The notes: generated by a model not told the origin, from the sequence alone. A stretch of 62,258 bases of DNA from Candidatus Ferrigenium bremense (GCA_019449635.1 JAGRPI010000029.1:1-62258); one strand, 5' to 3'. Shown: positions 38,201 through 46,763, counted from the first letter of the stretch. Program-made: numbers and translations.

Positions 38201-38464
38201 CTTGGAAGCGGAGCGCAGCACATCCACCCAGGGCGTTTCCTGCAATTTCTTCTCGATGCGCTCGGTCACTTCCAGCTCGACTTCCCGCGCCGTCGCCCCA
38301 GGCCACAGGGTGCGCACCACCATGACCTTGAAGGTGAAGTCCGGGTCTTCGGCGCGCCCCAGGTTGAAGTAGGAAATCACCCCCGCGCCCATCAATACGA
38401 TAGTCAGGAACAGCACCATCTGCTGGTGCGCCAGCGACCAGGCGGAAAGATTCGGTCCCTTCAT
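35279..38464 (-). CDS. RND efflux pump permease with in-frame palindromic insertion
   Basis: AcrB/MexF-type (HAE1) proton-driven inner-membrane pump subunit of 1061 aa. There is an N-terminal TM (QQMVLFLTIVLMGAGVISYF) and two large periplasmic loops. TM4 carries the proton-relay residues (GLLVDDAIIAVEMMVVKME). A second half ends in FLPALYAAWFRV. Residues about 765-804 (CAAGREPA through CHSETRSL) are foreign to the family and coincide with a palindromic element at 36066-36137. They interrupt the docking-region segment between DVVWRGDS and RSLDQLPELD. The start overlaps the adaptor stop as ATGA. No outer-membrane factor gene is adjacent. The substrate is unknown. Confidence 0.92.
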   Translation of the reverse strand: MKGPNLSAWSLAHQQMVLFLTIVLMGAGVISYFNLGRAEDPDFTFKVMVVRTLWPGATAREVELEVTERIEKKLQETPWVDVLRSASKPGDSMVFVMLKDYTPKTEVPEAWRQVRKKLDDIRHTLPEGVQGPYPNDEFGDVQINIFALTGDGFDLAALHRYADQIALDLKQVPDVRRIELFGVQDEKIYLEIAPHRLANLGITPGQIGEAMQKQNLVSPSGFVDTATDKVQLRVSGGFDSVERVRNADLLVNGQHFRLGDIARVSRGLADPPNPQMRVGGQPAIGIGVVMDKGGNVIRLGENLQLAMKKITADLPAGVDMHVVANQPEVVKGSIRLFENSLAEAILIVLAVSFLSLGWRTGTVVALSIPLVLAITFFMMKVFGIGLQRISLGALVIALGLLVDDAIIAVEMMVVKMEQGWDRFKAATFAYTSTAFPMLTGTLITAAAFTPVGFSKSAASEYTISIFQVVTIALLVSWIVAVVFTPYLGYRLLDPKKLLEKAQQHGTDIYDTPFYRRFRALVTWCLRNRWKVITATAGIFALSIVAFNVGVQKQFFPAANRLELIVDVWLPQGASLKATETETKRIERLLANDPAAASYSSYIGNGAPRFILSLDVRLFSDNYAQIVIVTKGLQQREELKRRLTDLFTSAEGGFSHIHARVSRLENGPPIGYPVQFRVMGQDVEQVRSIADKVAGLMRANVHLQDVSFDWNEKVKALRIEVDQDKARRLGTSSREIAQALQGWLNGVALAQYREGDQLIDVVWRGDSCAAGREPATSTSPAPLVRWESYTSPDKGRPGGVGCHSETRSLDQLPELDIPLPEGRHVPLAQVAKLVPVLEEGLIWRRNRLPTMTVLGDMADRTQPATVSAELNAQLDELRAALPIGYRIEMGGSAEESAKSEAPIKAVVPLMLVGVITLLMIQLQSISRTVIVLLTAPLGMIGVTLALLAFRVPFGFVANLGVIALSGMIMRNSVILVDQIRQDEAGGKTQWEAIIGSTVRRFRPIMLTAAAAILAMIPLTRQVFWGPMAVSIMGGLVIATLLTCLFLPALYAAWFRVRENPAG
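36052..36172. repeat. Palindromic element inserted in frame in the RND pump gene
   Basis: ctccccttgtcaggggaggt and cacctgacaaggggggctgg are inverted arms flanked by ccaacccctccc and ggggaggttg. The same palindrome is in mfd at 16641-16706. The insertion keeps the reading frame and adds about 40 codons. Confidence 0.85.
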
Positions 38465-39501
38465 TGTGTGCTGCCGCTCTCGATGATGCGGATCTTTTCC
38501 CCTGCCGCCAGCCGGTGCACGCCGTTGCTGACGATGCGCTCACCCGCCGCGATCCCGCCGGCGATGACGGCACCGTCATCGCGGTAGGCGGCAACCTGCA
38601 CCGGACGCAGGCTGATGGTGCGGTCGGCAGCGATGATCCACACCGCCGCCCGCTTGTCCTGCTGGAAAATCGCGCTTAACGGGATCAGCAGGCCGCCGTT
38701 CTTTTTGTTGGTTGGGAAACGCACCCGCGCCGTCATGCCCAGCGCAACGCTCGGGTCGTGTTGGGTCAGCGTCACGCGCGCCGCATAGGTGCGGCTGGCC
38801 GGATCGGCCGCCGGGGACAGTTCGCGCAGGCGTCCGGCCAGCGGCGCCGCGCTGTCGCCGGCAGCCAGCAGGACGATCTCGGCGACACTACCCACTTTAA
38901 GATCGGCCAGTTGCGATTCCGGTATCGCGATCGCCACTTCGCGCTCGCCATCCTGTGCCAGGCGCAGCACCGGCTGCCCGGCGCCAACCACCTGCCCTGC
39001 TTCCGCCATGATTGCGGCGATTACGCCCGCATGGTCGGCATACAGCGTGGTGTAGGCGGACTGGTTGCGCGACAGCCCGGCCTGGGCGGAGGCAGCCGTG
39101 AGGGCGGCTTCCTTGGCATCCAGCGCAGCCTGGCTGACAAAGCCCTTGCTGCGCAGTTCGCGGTAGCGTTTTGCGTCAGCCTCGGCCAACTGGTACTGCG
39201 CTTCGTCCGAACCGAGCTGCAAGCCGGCATCGCCGGAGTCGAGACGCATCAGCGCCTGCCCTGCCTTGACCCGCGCGCCCGCGTCTACCAGCCGCTCGAC
39301 GATCTTTCCGCCGATGCGGAAACCCAGTTGCGCCTCATGGCGCGCTCGAACCTCGCCGCTATAGGTGTTGCCGCCATCGGTTGCGACAGAACCCGCCACC
39401 ATGGTCAAAACCGGCCGCTCGGTCTTGGCTGCCGGGGCTGGTTCCTTGCTGCATCCGGCAAGAACGGCCGCAAGGACGAATAACAGGATACTGCGCTTCA
39501 T
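38461..39501 (-). CDS. RND efflux periplasmic adaptor lipoprotein
   Basis: Membrane-fusion protein linking the pump to an outer-membrane channel. The product has 346 aa with lipobox LAGC (Cys16). A barrel-sandwich/lipoyl half ARHEAQLGFRIGGKIVERLV is followed by a short alpha-hairpin (about 95-150). The returning lipoyl half is TTLYADHAGVIAAIMAEAG, and beta-barrel and membrane-proximal domains follow. It is the first gene of the two-gene RND unit (ATGA overlap). The promoter presumably lies in 39502-39828; no regulator gene is adjacent. Confidence 0.92.
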   Translation of the reverse strand: MKRSILLFVLAAVLAGCSKEPAPAAKTERPVLTMVAGSVATDGGNTYSGEVRARHEAQLGFRIGGKIVERLVDAGARVKAGQALMRLDSGDAGLQLGSDEAQYQLAEADAKRYRELRSKGFVSQAALDAKEAALTAASAQAGLSRNQSAYTTLYADHAGVIAAIMAEAGQVVGAGQPVLRLAQDGEREVAIAIPESQLADLKVGSVAEIVLLAAGDSAAPLAGRLRELSPAADPASRTYAARVTLTQHDPSVALGMTARVRFPTNKKNGGLLIPLSAIFQQDKRAAVWIIAADRTISLRPVQVAAYRDDGAVIAGGIAAGERIVSNGVHRLAAGEKIRIIESGSTQ

Positions 39502-39828
39502 ATTGGTTTCGGCTGATGCTTAAAAGGATGGGCAATGTAGGGTCAGGGCCGATGGCTGTCAACACTGCAATATTTGGGATGCGGCATCTCCGGAAGCAAC
39601 TGTCCGGGATAACACGATCACACCAGATCATAAATAACACTTATTGTCTTTATAAAAATAATTGACTATCTCTTATATGACAACCTGCCTATAGTCAAAG
39701 CCGATTCATGCTTACAAATGATTACAAAATCCATGCGGCATCTCCGCCAAAATGCCTGAACTTCACTACAATGCAGAGGTCTTTACCGCAACGACCTTTT
39801 TCAAGAACATCCTGCCGGAGTTTCCATT
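39502..39828. other. Divergent promoter region, no gene
   Basis: A 327-bp AT-rich gap between the adaptor gene and the PPOX gene. It contains attgactatctcttatatga (39660), which includes a TTGACT box, but with no well-spaced -10. No repeat or RNA was seen. Confidence 0.5.
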
Positions 39829-40356
39829 ATGACCTCATCGCCTTTCCACACCGGCGAACTTGACGCGCAGCAACGCTGGGGCAACCCGGAGCTGTGGACC
39901 GAGGCGCGCCTCGGTCAGCTTATCTGGGATCGCATCCCGGAGCAGATCCACGCCAGGATCGAGGCCGCGCCGTTCTTCTTTCTCGCTACCAGTTCCCCCG
40001 ATGGCCGCTGCGACTGCTCGTTCAAGGGCGGCGGGCCCGGCCTGGTCAAGGTGCTGGCGCCGAACCGCCTGGCTTTCCCGCATTTCGAAGCGCGTGTCAA
40101 AGGCAACGGCGCCTACATGAGCCTCGGCAACATCCTGCTCAACCCCTATGTCAGCATGCTGTTCATCGACTTCAACGACGGTGCCCGCCTGCGCGTGAAC
40201 GGGCGGGCATCCATCCATGAGAACGCGGAAATGATGGCATCGTTTCCGCAGGCGGAATGCGTCGTCGTCGTGGACATCGAACTGGTCGCGCCAAGCTGCT
40301 CGGCTTATATCCCCCGCCTGGTTCCGGCCGAACCGCTTCCCGGTGCCGTAAAATGA
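39829..40356 (+). CDS. Pyridoxamine 5'-phosphate oxidase family (FMN-binding) protein
   Basis: Split-barrel flavin-binding protein of 175 aa (PPOX/FMN-binding, Pfam Putative_PNPOx-like). The N-terminal helix ends in IEAAPFFFLATSSPDGRCDCSFKGG, the usual substrate/FMN strand. GNGAYMSLGNILLNPYVSMLF and RLRVNGRASI are the later barrel strands. True PNPOx signature residues are not obvious, so pyridoxal synthesis is not claimed. The stop overlaps the start of the radical SAM gene (ATGA), suggesting that the two act together. Confidence 0.85.
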   Translation: MTSSPFHTGELDAQQRWGNPELWTEARLGQLIWDRIPEQIHARIEAAPFFFLATSSPDGRCDCSFKGGGPGLVKVLAPNRLAFPHFEARVKGNGAYMSLGNILLNPYVSMLFIDFNDGARLRVNGRASIHENAEMMASFPQAECVVVVDIELVAPSCSAYIPRLVPAEPLPGAVK

Positions 40357-41303
40357 GTTCCTACCGTATCGCCGTCAACGTCGAGTGGACCAGCAAATGC
40401 AATGCGCTTTGCCCGATGTGCCCGAGGGGTCTGATCGAATTCCCCCAGCTCATGACCGAGCCAACCTGGCGGCAGGTACTGGATCGCCTGAACCCGCAGG
40501 ATGTGTTCCGTGCCGTCATCGCGGGTTACGGCGAGCCCACCACGCATACCAAGTTCTTCGAATTCGTGGACGACATGCGCGGCCACCCGATCCGCTTCGA
40601 CATGGTGAGCAACGGTCACCAGCTCGATGCCGAGCGCATCCGGCACCTGGACGGCGCTATCGACCTGCTGCTGATCTCCTTTTCCAGCATAGACCCCGAG
40701 GTGTACCAGCGGGTGCACGTCAATCTCGACCAAGCGCGCGTCATGGAGAATATCAAGCTGGCGCAGCAGCTCTTCAAGCATACGCAGCTGGCCATCAGCC
40801 TCACGCCCATGCCGGAATGCCTGCCTTCCCTGCCGGACACGATCGCCTGGCTGCGCACACAGGGCGTGGAAACCCTGACCATGTCGCCCACCCTGTACAA
40901 CCGCGGCGGCAGCCTGCAGGAACACGAACTGGCCACCGAAAAGTTGCGGCAACTGATCCGGCAGCACCATTTGCGCTCACAGGAATTCGACTTCATTCCC
41001 GGCGTCCGGGATGTCTTTCAGCAGTGGCGCAGCAACCGTTTCAAATGCGTGCCGCGCAACATCGATGTCTTCATCGCGTCGAGCGGCGATTACCTGTATT
41101 GCTACAACGATGTCAAGCACGAGCACCCCATCGGCCATGTGGCGAACATGGGTATCCGCGGGGTGCTGGCCAAACGCGAAGGCATGGCGCTGATCCCGGA
41201 ACTGTGCAACGGCTGCAACATGCTCAACCGCTACGATGCGAAGGAATTGGTGAAGGCAGGCATCTCGTATGCGCGTGCCAAGCTGAAAGGGGATTCTGCA
41301 TGA
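40353..41303 (+). CDS. Radical SAM protein with Cys-rich C-terminal segment
   Basis: A 316-aa AdoMet radical enzyme. The cluster motif CNALCPMC (Cx3Cx2C) is at about 16-23. The SAM-binding GYGEPT is near residue 60. A C-terminal SPASM/Twitch-like set of cysteines is FKCVPRN, YLYCYND and ELCNGCNM. The substrate is unknown; SPASM-like proteins often act on peptides. ATG 40353 is coupled to the PPOX gene; an upstream open extension lies within that gene. A MITE-like repeat follows directly. Confidence 0.87.
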   Translation: MSSYRIAVNVEWTSKCNALCPMCPRGLIEFPQLMTEPTWRQVLDRLNPQDVFRAVIAGYGEPTTHTKFFEFVDDMRGHPIRFDMVSNGHQLDAERIRHLDGAIDLLLISFSSIDPEVYQRVHVNLDQARVMENIKLAQQLFKHTQLAISLTPMPECLPSLPDTIAWLRTQGVETLTMSPTLYNRGGSLQEHELATEKLRQLIRQHHLRSQEFDFIPGVRDVFQQWRSNRFKCVPRNIDVFIASSGDYLYCYNDVKHEHPIGHVANMGIRGVLAKREGMALIPELCNGCNMLNRYDAKELVKAGISYARAKLKGDSA

Positions 41304-41319
41304 GCCTGAAAACGGTATC

Positions 41320-41430
41320 TAGCCACGGATTAACACGGATATCCACGGATTGGCCATCTTTCATTATCAGGAGCATCCAACCAGAGGTTTTTATCAGTGT
41401 TAATCCGTGCTCATCTGTGGCTGATCGCTT
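41320..41430. repeat. MITE-like inverted repeat, copy 2
   Basis: tagccacggattaacacgga at the left, and agtgttaatccgtgctcatc with tgtggctga at the right. It lies between the radical SAM gene and the thermostable-hemolysin-like gene. The rest of the 41304-41592 gap shows no gene. Confidence 0.75.
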
Positions 41431-41592
41431 TTTCGAAGATGATCCGGCCTAACGTCATGAGCTTTGAACTTTTTTCGTTCCCGGCAGCCTGATACCGTGC
41501 GCTTGCACCGATGAACTTGTTTGCTGTTTTGCAACCGATAAAATAATTTACCGTTCCAATTAGCAGGTCAACCAGCCAGCCTTACAAAATCG

Positions 41593-42270
41593 ATGAATAC
41601 CCTCATTTCCAACCCCGCTATCGGCCTGGTGGAACACCCCTTCGGCGTGCATTTTTCCCAACCCGATGCGGCTGATCGTGCCGAGGTCGAGCGCTTCATC
41701 GGCGATATCTTTCGCCAGGCATATGGAGCGGAAATCAAACGTTTCAAACCCTGCCTGATGAGCCTGCGCGACCAGGGCAACCGTCTGGTCGCGGCTTGCG
41801 GATTCCGCAGCGCCGCGCTTGAACCGCTCTTTCTGGAAACCTATCTGGGCCAACCCATCGAGACGATACTCTCGGAGCACGTCGGTTTCCCGGTCAGACG
41901 CAACGATATCGTCGGCGTAGGCAATTTCTCGGTTGCAGAGCCGGGGATGGCACGTTACCTGATCACCGCCATCAATGACCATCTTCATGACACTCACAAT
42001 CAATGGGCGGTGTTCACCGCTGTTCCGGTGTTACGCAATGCATTCATCAAGATGAACCTGAATCCGGTCATACTCGGCGACGCGGACAAGAGCCGTCTTC
42101 CCGCCGAAGAGCAGGCTGAATGGGGCAGCTACTACGAGCAGAAACCACAAGTCATGGCGGTACGGCGCATCGAACGGCGCAGCAAACCCAGAATTTCCGG
42201 AACCGCGTCACACGAACCCATAACCGGCACGCCATGCACCGCCTGCGGAATGATATTGAAAAAAAAATGA
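41593..42270 (+). CDS. Thermostable hemolysin-like protein
   Basis: A 225-aa product of the T_hemolysin (PF12261) family. Family blocks are FIGDIFRQAYGAEIKRFKPC, LVAACGFRSAALEPLFLETY, VGVGNFSVAEPGMARYLI and WAVFTAVPVLRNAF. The fold is thought to be GNAT-like, so an acyl-transfer role is at least as likely as haemolysis. That is inference. The C-terminus has a lone CTAC pair. The stop overlaps the acyl-AMP ligase start (ATGA), suggesting joint action with it. Confidence 0.85.
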   Translation: MNTLISNPAIGLVEHPFGVHFSQPDAADRAEVERFIGDIFRQAYGAEIKRFKPCLMSLRDQGNRLVAACGFRSAALEPLFLETYLGQPIETILSEHVGFPVRRNDIVGVGNFSVAEPGMARYLITAINDHLHDTHNQWAVFTAVPVLRNAFIKMNLNPVILGDADKSRLPAEEQAEWGSYYEQKPQVMAVRRIERRSKPRISGTASHEPITGTPCTACGMILKKK

Positions 42271-43805
42271 GCCCGTCCATGATCGATGCGCTCACCCGAT
42301 GGAGCAAGGAACGGCCCGATTCGCAAGCGCTGATTGGCGATCAGTATGCCCTCAGCTACCGGGAACTCGCCGCCGCGGTCGAACGATTCGGCACGCAACT
42401 GCGTGCGGCTCCTGCCAGAGCGATCGCACTGGCGCTGGACAACTCGCCGCTCTGGGCAGTCCTCGATCTGGCCGGGCTGCATGCCGGCAAGCCGGTCATC
42501 CCGTTGCCGTTCTTTTTCTCGGCGGAACAGGTCGCCCACAGCATCCGCGATGCGGGAATCGATTGCATCCTCACCGACCAGCCCGAGCAATATCGGAAGA
42601 TTCTTGCGGCAGCGGGGATCGAGACCAGCGAGGCATTGACACACACTTTCAATAACCAGACGTTCAGCGAAATCCGCCTGCGCAACATCGCCGCCAGGGC
42701 GTTGCCCGCAGGCACGGTCAAAGTCACCTATACCTCCGGCACCACCGGGCATCCGAAAGGCGTGTGCCTGAATGCCGATGCGCTGCAGCAGGTCGCTGCT
42801 TCGCTGCTGGCTGCCACGCGTGGGGGAGCGGACGACCGGCATGTCTGCGTGCTGCCGCTGTCCACCCTGCTGGAGAACCTCGCCGGTGTGTATGTACCGT
42901 TGCTGGCCGGCGCAAGCTGCCATCTGCTGCCGCTCGCCGAGGTCGGCCTGAGCGGATCAACAGGGCTGGATGTGAAAAAAATGCTGGCGGCACTCATCCA
43001 GTGCCGCGCGACGACCACCATCCTGACGCCGCAGCTGTTGCACGCGCTGGTCGCCGCCATTGAAGCGGGACATCCCGCGCCGCAACAATTGCGCTTCGTC
43101 GCGGTGGGCGGCGCGCCGGTCGCCACCCGCCTGCTGCAGCGCGCCGAGACGCTCGGCATCCCGGTGTTCGAGGGCTACGGCTTGTCCGAATGCACCTCGG
43201 TGGTCGCGCTCAATACCGGAGCAGAACGCTGTTTGGGCAGCGTCGGCAAACCGCTGGCACACGCGCAGGTGAAATTTGCCGGGGACGGCGAGATACTGGT
43301 GGCGGGCGCGACGCTGCTCGGCTACACCGGTGATGCGCCGGTACAAGCCGGCGAAGGCGCTTCAACCAAATTCTGGCCGACCGGCGACATCGGGCACCTC
43401 GACGAGCAGGGTTTCCTGCATCTCACCGGGCGCAAGAAGAACATTTTCATCACCTCTTTCGGGCGCAACGTGTCGCCGGAATGGGTGGAACGCGAGCTGA
43501 CCCTGCATCCTGCCATCGCCCAGGCGGCAGTGTTCGGCGAGGCACGCCCGTGGAACGTGGCGGTGATCGTGCCGCGCGGCGCCACGCCCGAAGCGATCGG
43601 CGCGGTGAACCAGGCGATCGAAGAGGCGAACCGCGTGCTGCCTGACTATGCGCAGGTAAAATACTGGCTGCCCGCACAGACCCCGTTCCTGCCGCAAAAC
43701 GGGCAACTGACCGCGAATGGCCGCTTGAAACGCGAAGCGATCTGGCAGCTTTACCAACCGGCCATCGAGCAACTCTATAAGGAAAACTCAACTGAAAATG
43801 TATGA
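42267..43805 (+). CDS. AMP-dependent acyl ligase (AMP-binding enzyme)
   Basis: ANL-superfamily adenylating enzyme of 512 aa. Motifs are VTYTSGTTGHPKGVCL (P-loop A3), FEGYGLSECTS (A5), FWPTGDIGHLDEQGFLHLTG (A7/A8) and RKKNIFITSFGRNVSPEWVE. The catalytic Lys of motif A10 is NGRLKREAI near the C-terminus. It probably activates a fatty or aryl acid for transfer. The neighbours (T_hemolysin-like protein upstream, SDR downstream) suggest a lipid or small-molecule pathway. ATG 42267 shares the ATGA overlap with the preceding gene; the longer open frame is rejected. Confidence 0.9.
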   Translation: MSPSMIDALTRWSKERPDSQALIGDQYALSYRELAAAVERFGTQLRAAPARAIALALDNSPLWAVLDLAGLHAGKPVIPLPFFFSAEQVAHSIRDAGIDCILTDQPEQYRKILAAAGIETSEALTHTFNNQTFSEIRLRNIAARALPAGTVKVTYTSGTTGHPKGVCLNADALQQVAASLLAATRGGADDRHVCVLPLSTLLENLAGVYVPLLAGASCHLLPLAEVGLSGSTGLDVKKMLAALIQCRATTTILTPQLLHALVAAIEAGHPAPQQLRFVAVGGAPVATRLLQRAETLGIPVFEGYGLSECTSVVALNTGAERCLGSVGKPLAHAQVKFAGDGEILVAGATLLGYTGDAPVQAGEGASTKFWPTGDIGHLDEQGFLHLTGRKKNIFITSFGRNVSPEWVERELTLHPAIAQAAVFGEARPWNVAVIVPRGATPEAIGAVNQAIEEANRVLPDYAQVKYWLPAQTPFLPQNGQLTANGRLKREAIWQLYQPAIEQLYKENSTENV

Positions 43806-44002
43806 GCCACGGATGAACACGGATTGACACAGATGAACCTTTTTCACCTGCCATTCAGGTGGGAGCCGATCTCACGCCCCCTCTCCTCAATCCTCTCCCG
43901 CAAGCGGGAGAGGAAGCCATCGCCCTTTTCCCCCTCTTGGGGGAAATGAATGGAGGGTGCAATGTTTTATCCGTGTTTATCCGTGTCAATCTGTGGCTAA
44001 CT
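43802..44002. repeat. MITE-like inverted repeat copy 3 with nested hairpin
   Basis: gagccacggatgaacacgga and gtgtcaatctgtggctaa are the outer arms. Inside, cctctcccgcaagcgggaga (about 43903) and ttccccctcttgggggaaat are two further palindromes. The outer arm includes the last bases of the ligase gene (tgagccacgg). Confidence 0.78.
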
Positions 44003-44060
44003 GAAGTTTTAAGACTCACATGACGAATTTGTCCAATATTCCAACACCGGGAGGCACTGC

Positions 44061-44867
44061 ATGAATTTATCGGGTAAACGCATCATCCTGACCGGCGCGG
44101 CCGGCGGCATCGGCTACCGCGTGGCGTTGCTGCTCGCCGCAAAAGGCGCGCGGCTGGCCTTGGTCGAACGCAACGCGCCGCGCGTGGAAGAAATCTGTGC
44201 CGAAATCAACCAAAACGGCGGCTTTGCAACGCCCATCGCGCTCGACCTGTCCGCCGAGGGCGCACCGGAACAGGCAGTAGCCTCGGCGCTGCAAGCTCTG
44301 GGCGGTATTGATGTGCTCATCAACAACGCCGGCATCATGGACTTCACGCTGTTCGAGCGCCACGACCCGAAACGCATCGAGCAGGTGATCGGCGTCAACG
44401 TCATCGCGCCGATGCTGCTGGTGCGCGCCGCGCTGCCGCACCTGCTGAAACAGAACAGCGGGCGCATCGTGAATATCGGTTCGGCCTTCGGCTCGATCGG
44501 CTTCCCGCATTTCGCGACCTATTGCGCCAGCAAGTTCGCGATGCGCGGCTTCTCCGAGGCGCTGCGCCGCGAGCTGGTCGACAGCCGGGTCGGCGTCACC
44601 TACGTCTCGCCGCGCGCGACCAGGACCCCGCTGAACGACGACGCCACCACGCGAATGCTGGAAGAAACCAAGACCAACATGGACGAGCCGGAATACGTCG
44701 CCGGGCAGATCGTGCTGGCGATCGAACGCGACTGCAAGGAACATTTCATCGGCCAGCCGGAGTCTTTCTTCGCGCGGCTGAACGGCATGTTCCCGCGCCT
44801 GGTCGACAACGGCCTGCTGAAAAACACCCGCATCGCCCGCAAATATGCCCAATCCATTAACAAATAA
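44061..44867 (+). CDS. SDR family NAD(P)-dependent oxidoreductase
   Basis: Classical short-chain dehydrogenase of 268 aa. The cofactor motif TGAAGGIGYRVA (TGxxxGxG) is at about 11-22 and NNAGIMD at about 89-95. The catalytic Ser is in VNIGSAFGSIGF, followed by YCASK with the Tyr-x3-Lys pair. GGAGG lies upstream of the ATG. It lies behind the ligase across a MITE. The substrate is unknown; the context suggests fatty-acyl or aldehyde chemistry. Confidence 0.92.
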   Translation: MNLSGKRIILTGAAGGIGYRVALLLAAKGARLALVERNAPRVEEICAEINQNGGFATPIALDLSAEGAPEQAVASALQALGGIDVLINNAGIMDFTLFERHDPKRIEQVIGVNVIAPMLLVRAALPHLLKQNSGRIVNIGSAFGSIGFPHFATYCASKFAMRGFSEALRRELVDSRVGVTYVSPRATRTPLNDDATTRMLEETKTNMDEPEYVAGQIVLAIERDCKEHFIGQPESFFARLNGMFPRLVDNGLLKNTRIARKYAQSINK

Positions 44868-44890
44868 TTTTTTACTACAAGGAGCTACCC

Positions 44891-45526
44891 ATGAAGATGT
44901 ACGCCTGGCTGATCGCACTGCTGTTCGCCGCCAACACCGCCTTCGCCGAAACCACCCCGCTCGACACATCCATCGAAAAACTGCAGCACGACTGGGCGAA
45001 GGCCTATTACCAGACGCCCGAAAAAGACAAGGAAGCGGCGTTCGAGAAACTTGTCGAAGAGGCGCACAAGGTATCCACCGCCAATCCGGGTCGTGCCGAG
45101 CCGCTGATCTGGGAAGGCATCATCACCAGCACCCTGGCCAAGTATCAGAGCATCTTCTCGGCCGGCGGCACGGCAAAGGCCGCGCGCGACCTGCTGCTGG
45201 CCGCGGAGAAGATCGACGCCAATGCGCTGCACGGTTCCGCGCTGACTTCGCTCGGCAGCCTGTATTACAAGGTGCCGCGCTTCGGCTCTTTCGGCGACCA
45301 TGACAAGGCACGCGACTATCTCGAGCGCGCGCTCAAGGTCAACCCGGACGGCATCGACCCGAACTTCTTCATGGGCGAGCTCATGGTCGAGCGCGGCGAT
45401 CATGCCAAGGCACTCGAATACTTCAAGAAGGCATCGAACGCCCCGGCGCGCCCCGGCCGCGAAGATGCGGATACGGGCCGCAAGGCGGAGATCCAGGAAG
45501 CCATCAGGAAGATAGAGAAAAAATAA
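44891..45526 (+). CDS. Secreted TPR-repeat protein
   Basis: A 211-aa product with signal peptide at 1-20 (MYAWLIALLFAANTAFA, cleaved after AFA). A helical-repeat domain resembles TatT/TPR proteins (AEPLIWEGIITSTLAKYQSI, then DKARDYLERALKVNPDGIDP and HAKALEYFKKASNAP). A clear SD AAGGAG precedes the ATG, and the gene follows the SDR by 23 nt. It ends before a strong terminator, so it closes the 44061-45526 unit. It is likely a periplasmic scaffold; partners are unknown. Confidence 0.82.
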   Translation: MKMYAWLIALLFAANTAFAETTPLDTSIEKLQHDWAKAYYQTPEKDKEAAFEKLVEEAHKVSTANPGRAEPLIWEGIITSTLAKYQSIFSAGGTAKAARDLLLAAEKIDANALHGSALTSLGSLYYKVPRFGSFGDHDKARDYLERALKVNPDGIDPNFFMGELMVERGDHAKALEYFKKASNAPARPGREDADTGRKAEIQEAIRKIEKK

Positions 45527-45543
45527 TCACCGTCGCCTCGAGT

Positions 45544-45579
45544 AACGGCCTCATTGTTGAACAATGAGGCCGTTTTCAT
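45544..45579 (+). terminator. Rho-independent terminator
   Basis: aacggcctcattgtt pairs with aacaatgaggccgtt and is followed by TTTTCATT. It ends the operon of the TPR gene, 40 nt before hrcA. Confidence 0.92.
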
Positions 45580-45619
45580 TAGGCGACTGCCACCGTATGC
45601 GCAGTGGTAGAATCCGCCC

Positions 45620-46645
45620 ATGCTCAACGAACGCGCGCAAATCCTGCTCAAGACCCTGGTGGAACGCTACATCGGCGACGGCCAGCCGGTCGGCTCGCGC
45701 GCCCTGCAGCAGTATTCCGGCCTGGAGATCAGCCCCGCGACCATCCGCAACGTGATGGCCGACCTGGAAGACATCGGCCTGGTCAGCAGCCCGCACACTT
45801 CGGCGGGGCGCATCCCTACCGGCATGGCCTACCGGCTGTTCATCGACACCATGCTGGTGACCAAACCGCTGGACAGCACGCGCATGCAGCGCATGGAAAA
45901 CCAGCTGCAGCCGGACAACCCGTCGCGCCTGATCGCGCAAGCCTCCAACATTTTGTCCGAGCTGACGCAGTTCGCCGGCGTGGTCGCCACCGCCAAACGC
46001 AGCACTGCCGCCGTACGCCAGATCGAATTCCTGCGTCTCGGCGAAAATCGCGTACTGCTGATCATCGTGATGCCGGACGGCGAAGTGGAGAACCGCGTGC
46101 TGCTGCTGGAGCGCGATTACACCCAGTCGCAGCTCACCGAGGCGGGCAACTTCCTCAACCAGAATTACACCGGCTGCAGCTTTTCGCAGATCCGCGAAAA
46201 GCTGCGCGGCGAACTGCGCCAGCTGCATCAGGACATGAGTGAACTGATGTCGGCGGCGCTCGCTGCGGGCGACGAGGCGGTGGCGAAAAAGTCGGAGGAT
46301 TACGTCATCAGCGGCGAACACAACCTGCTGCATGTGCATGACCTGTCTTCCGACATGAACCGCCTGCGCGGCCTGTTCAGCCTGTTCGAACAGAAGACCG
46401 AGTTGGTGCAACTGCTGGAAGCCAGTCACAAGGGACAAGGCATCCACATCTACGTCGGCAGCGAATCCGGCCTCCCTTCGCTGGACGAGTGCAGCGTGAT
46501 CACCGCACCCTATTCCGCCGACGGCCGGGTGGTCGGCGCGCTCGCCGTGGTCGGCCCGAAGCGTATGGATTACCAGCGGGTCATCCCGATCGTGGACTTC
46601 ACCGCCAGGCTGCTGGGCAATGCTTTATCCCAGAACCAACCATAA
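45620..46645 (+). CDS. hrcA: Heat-inducible transcription repressor HrcA
   Basis: Represses groE/dnaK-type operons by binding CIRCE elements. The product has 341 aa. The N-terminal winged helix is ILLKTLVERYIGDGQPVGSR with SPATIRNVMADLEDIGLVSS, followed by HTSAGRIPTGMAYRLFID. The GAF-like middle domain and dimerisation insert lead to VGALAVVGPKRMDYQRVIPI at the C-terminus. No CIRCE was found beside it in this window. Its promoter must lie in the short gap after the terminator. Confidence 0.96.
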   Translation: MLNERAQILLKTLVERYIGDGQPVGSRALQQYSGLEISPATIRNVMADLEDIGLVSSPHTSAGRIPTGMAYRLFIDTMLVTKPLDSTRMQRMENQLQPDNPSRLIAQASNILSELTQFAGVVATAKRSTAAVRQIEFLRLGENRVLLIIVMPDGEVENRVLLLERDYTQSQLTEAGNFLNQNYTGCSFSQIREKLRGELRQLHQDMSELMSAALAAGDEAVAKKSEDYVISGEHNLLHVHDLSSDMNRLRGLFSLFEQKTELVQLLEASHKGQGIHIYVGSESGLPSLDECSVITAPYSADGRVVGALAVVGPKRMDYQRVIPIVDFTARLLGNALSQNQP

Positions 46646-46651
46646 AAAACC

Positions 46652-46745
46652 ATTCGTCCTGAGTAGCCCGTGCAACGGGTGTATCGAAGGACACGGCACA
46701 GGCTTCGATACGGCGCAAGCGCCTACTCAGCCCGAACGGACAATT
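46652..46745. repeat. Dispersed 'cgtcctgagtagcc' hairpin
   Basis: cattcgtcctgagtagcccg faces ctactcagcccgaacgg, with tgtatcgaagga and gcttcgatac inside. It lies between hrcA and hemH. It is of the same superfamily as 15459-15527. Confidence 0.75.
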
Positions 46746-46763
46746 GGAAACATCTAAAACAAC

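Noticed and set aside
36362-38587. A 741-codon plus-strand frame opposite the RND pump gene
   Set aside because: His/Arg-rich shadow without domains; the RND family match on the minus strand is complete.
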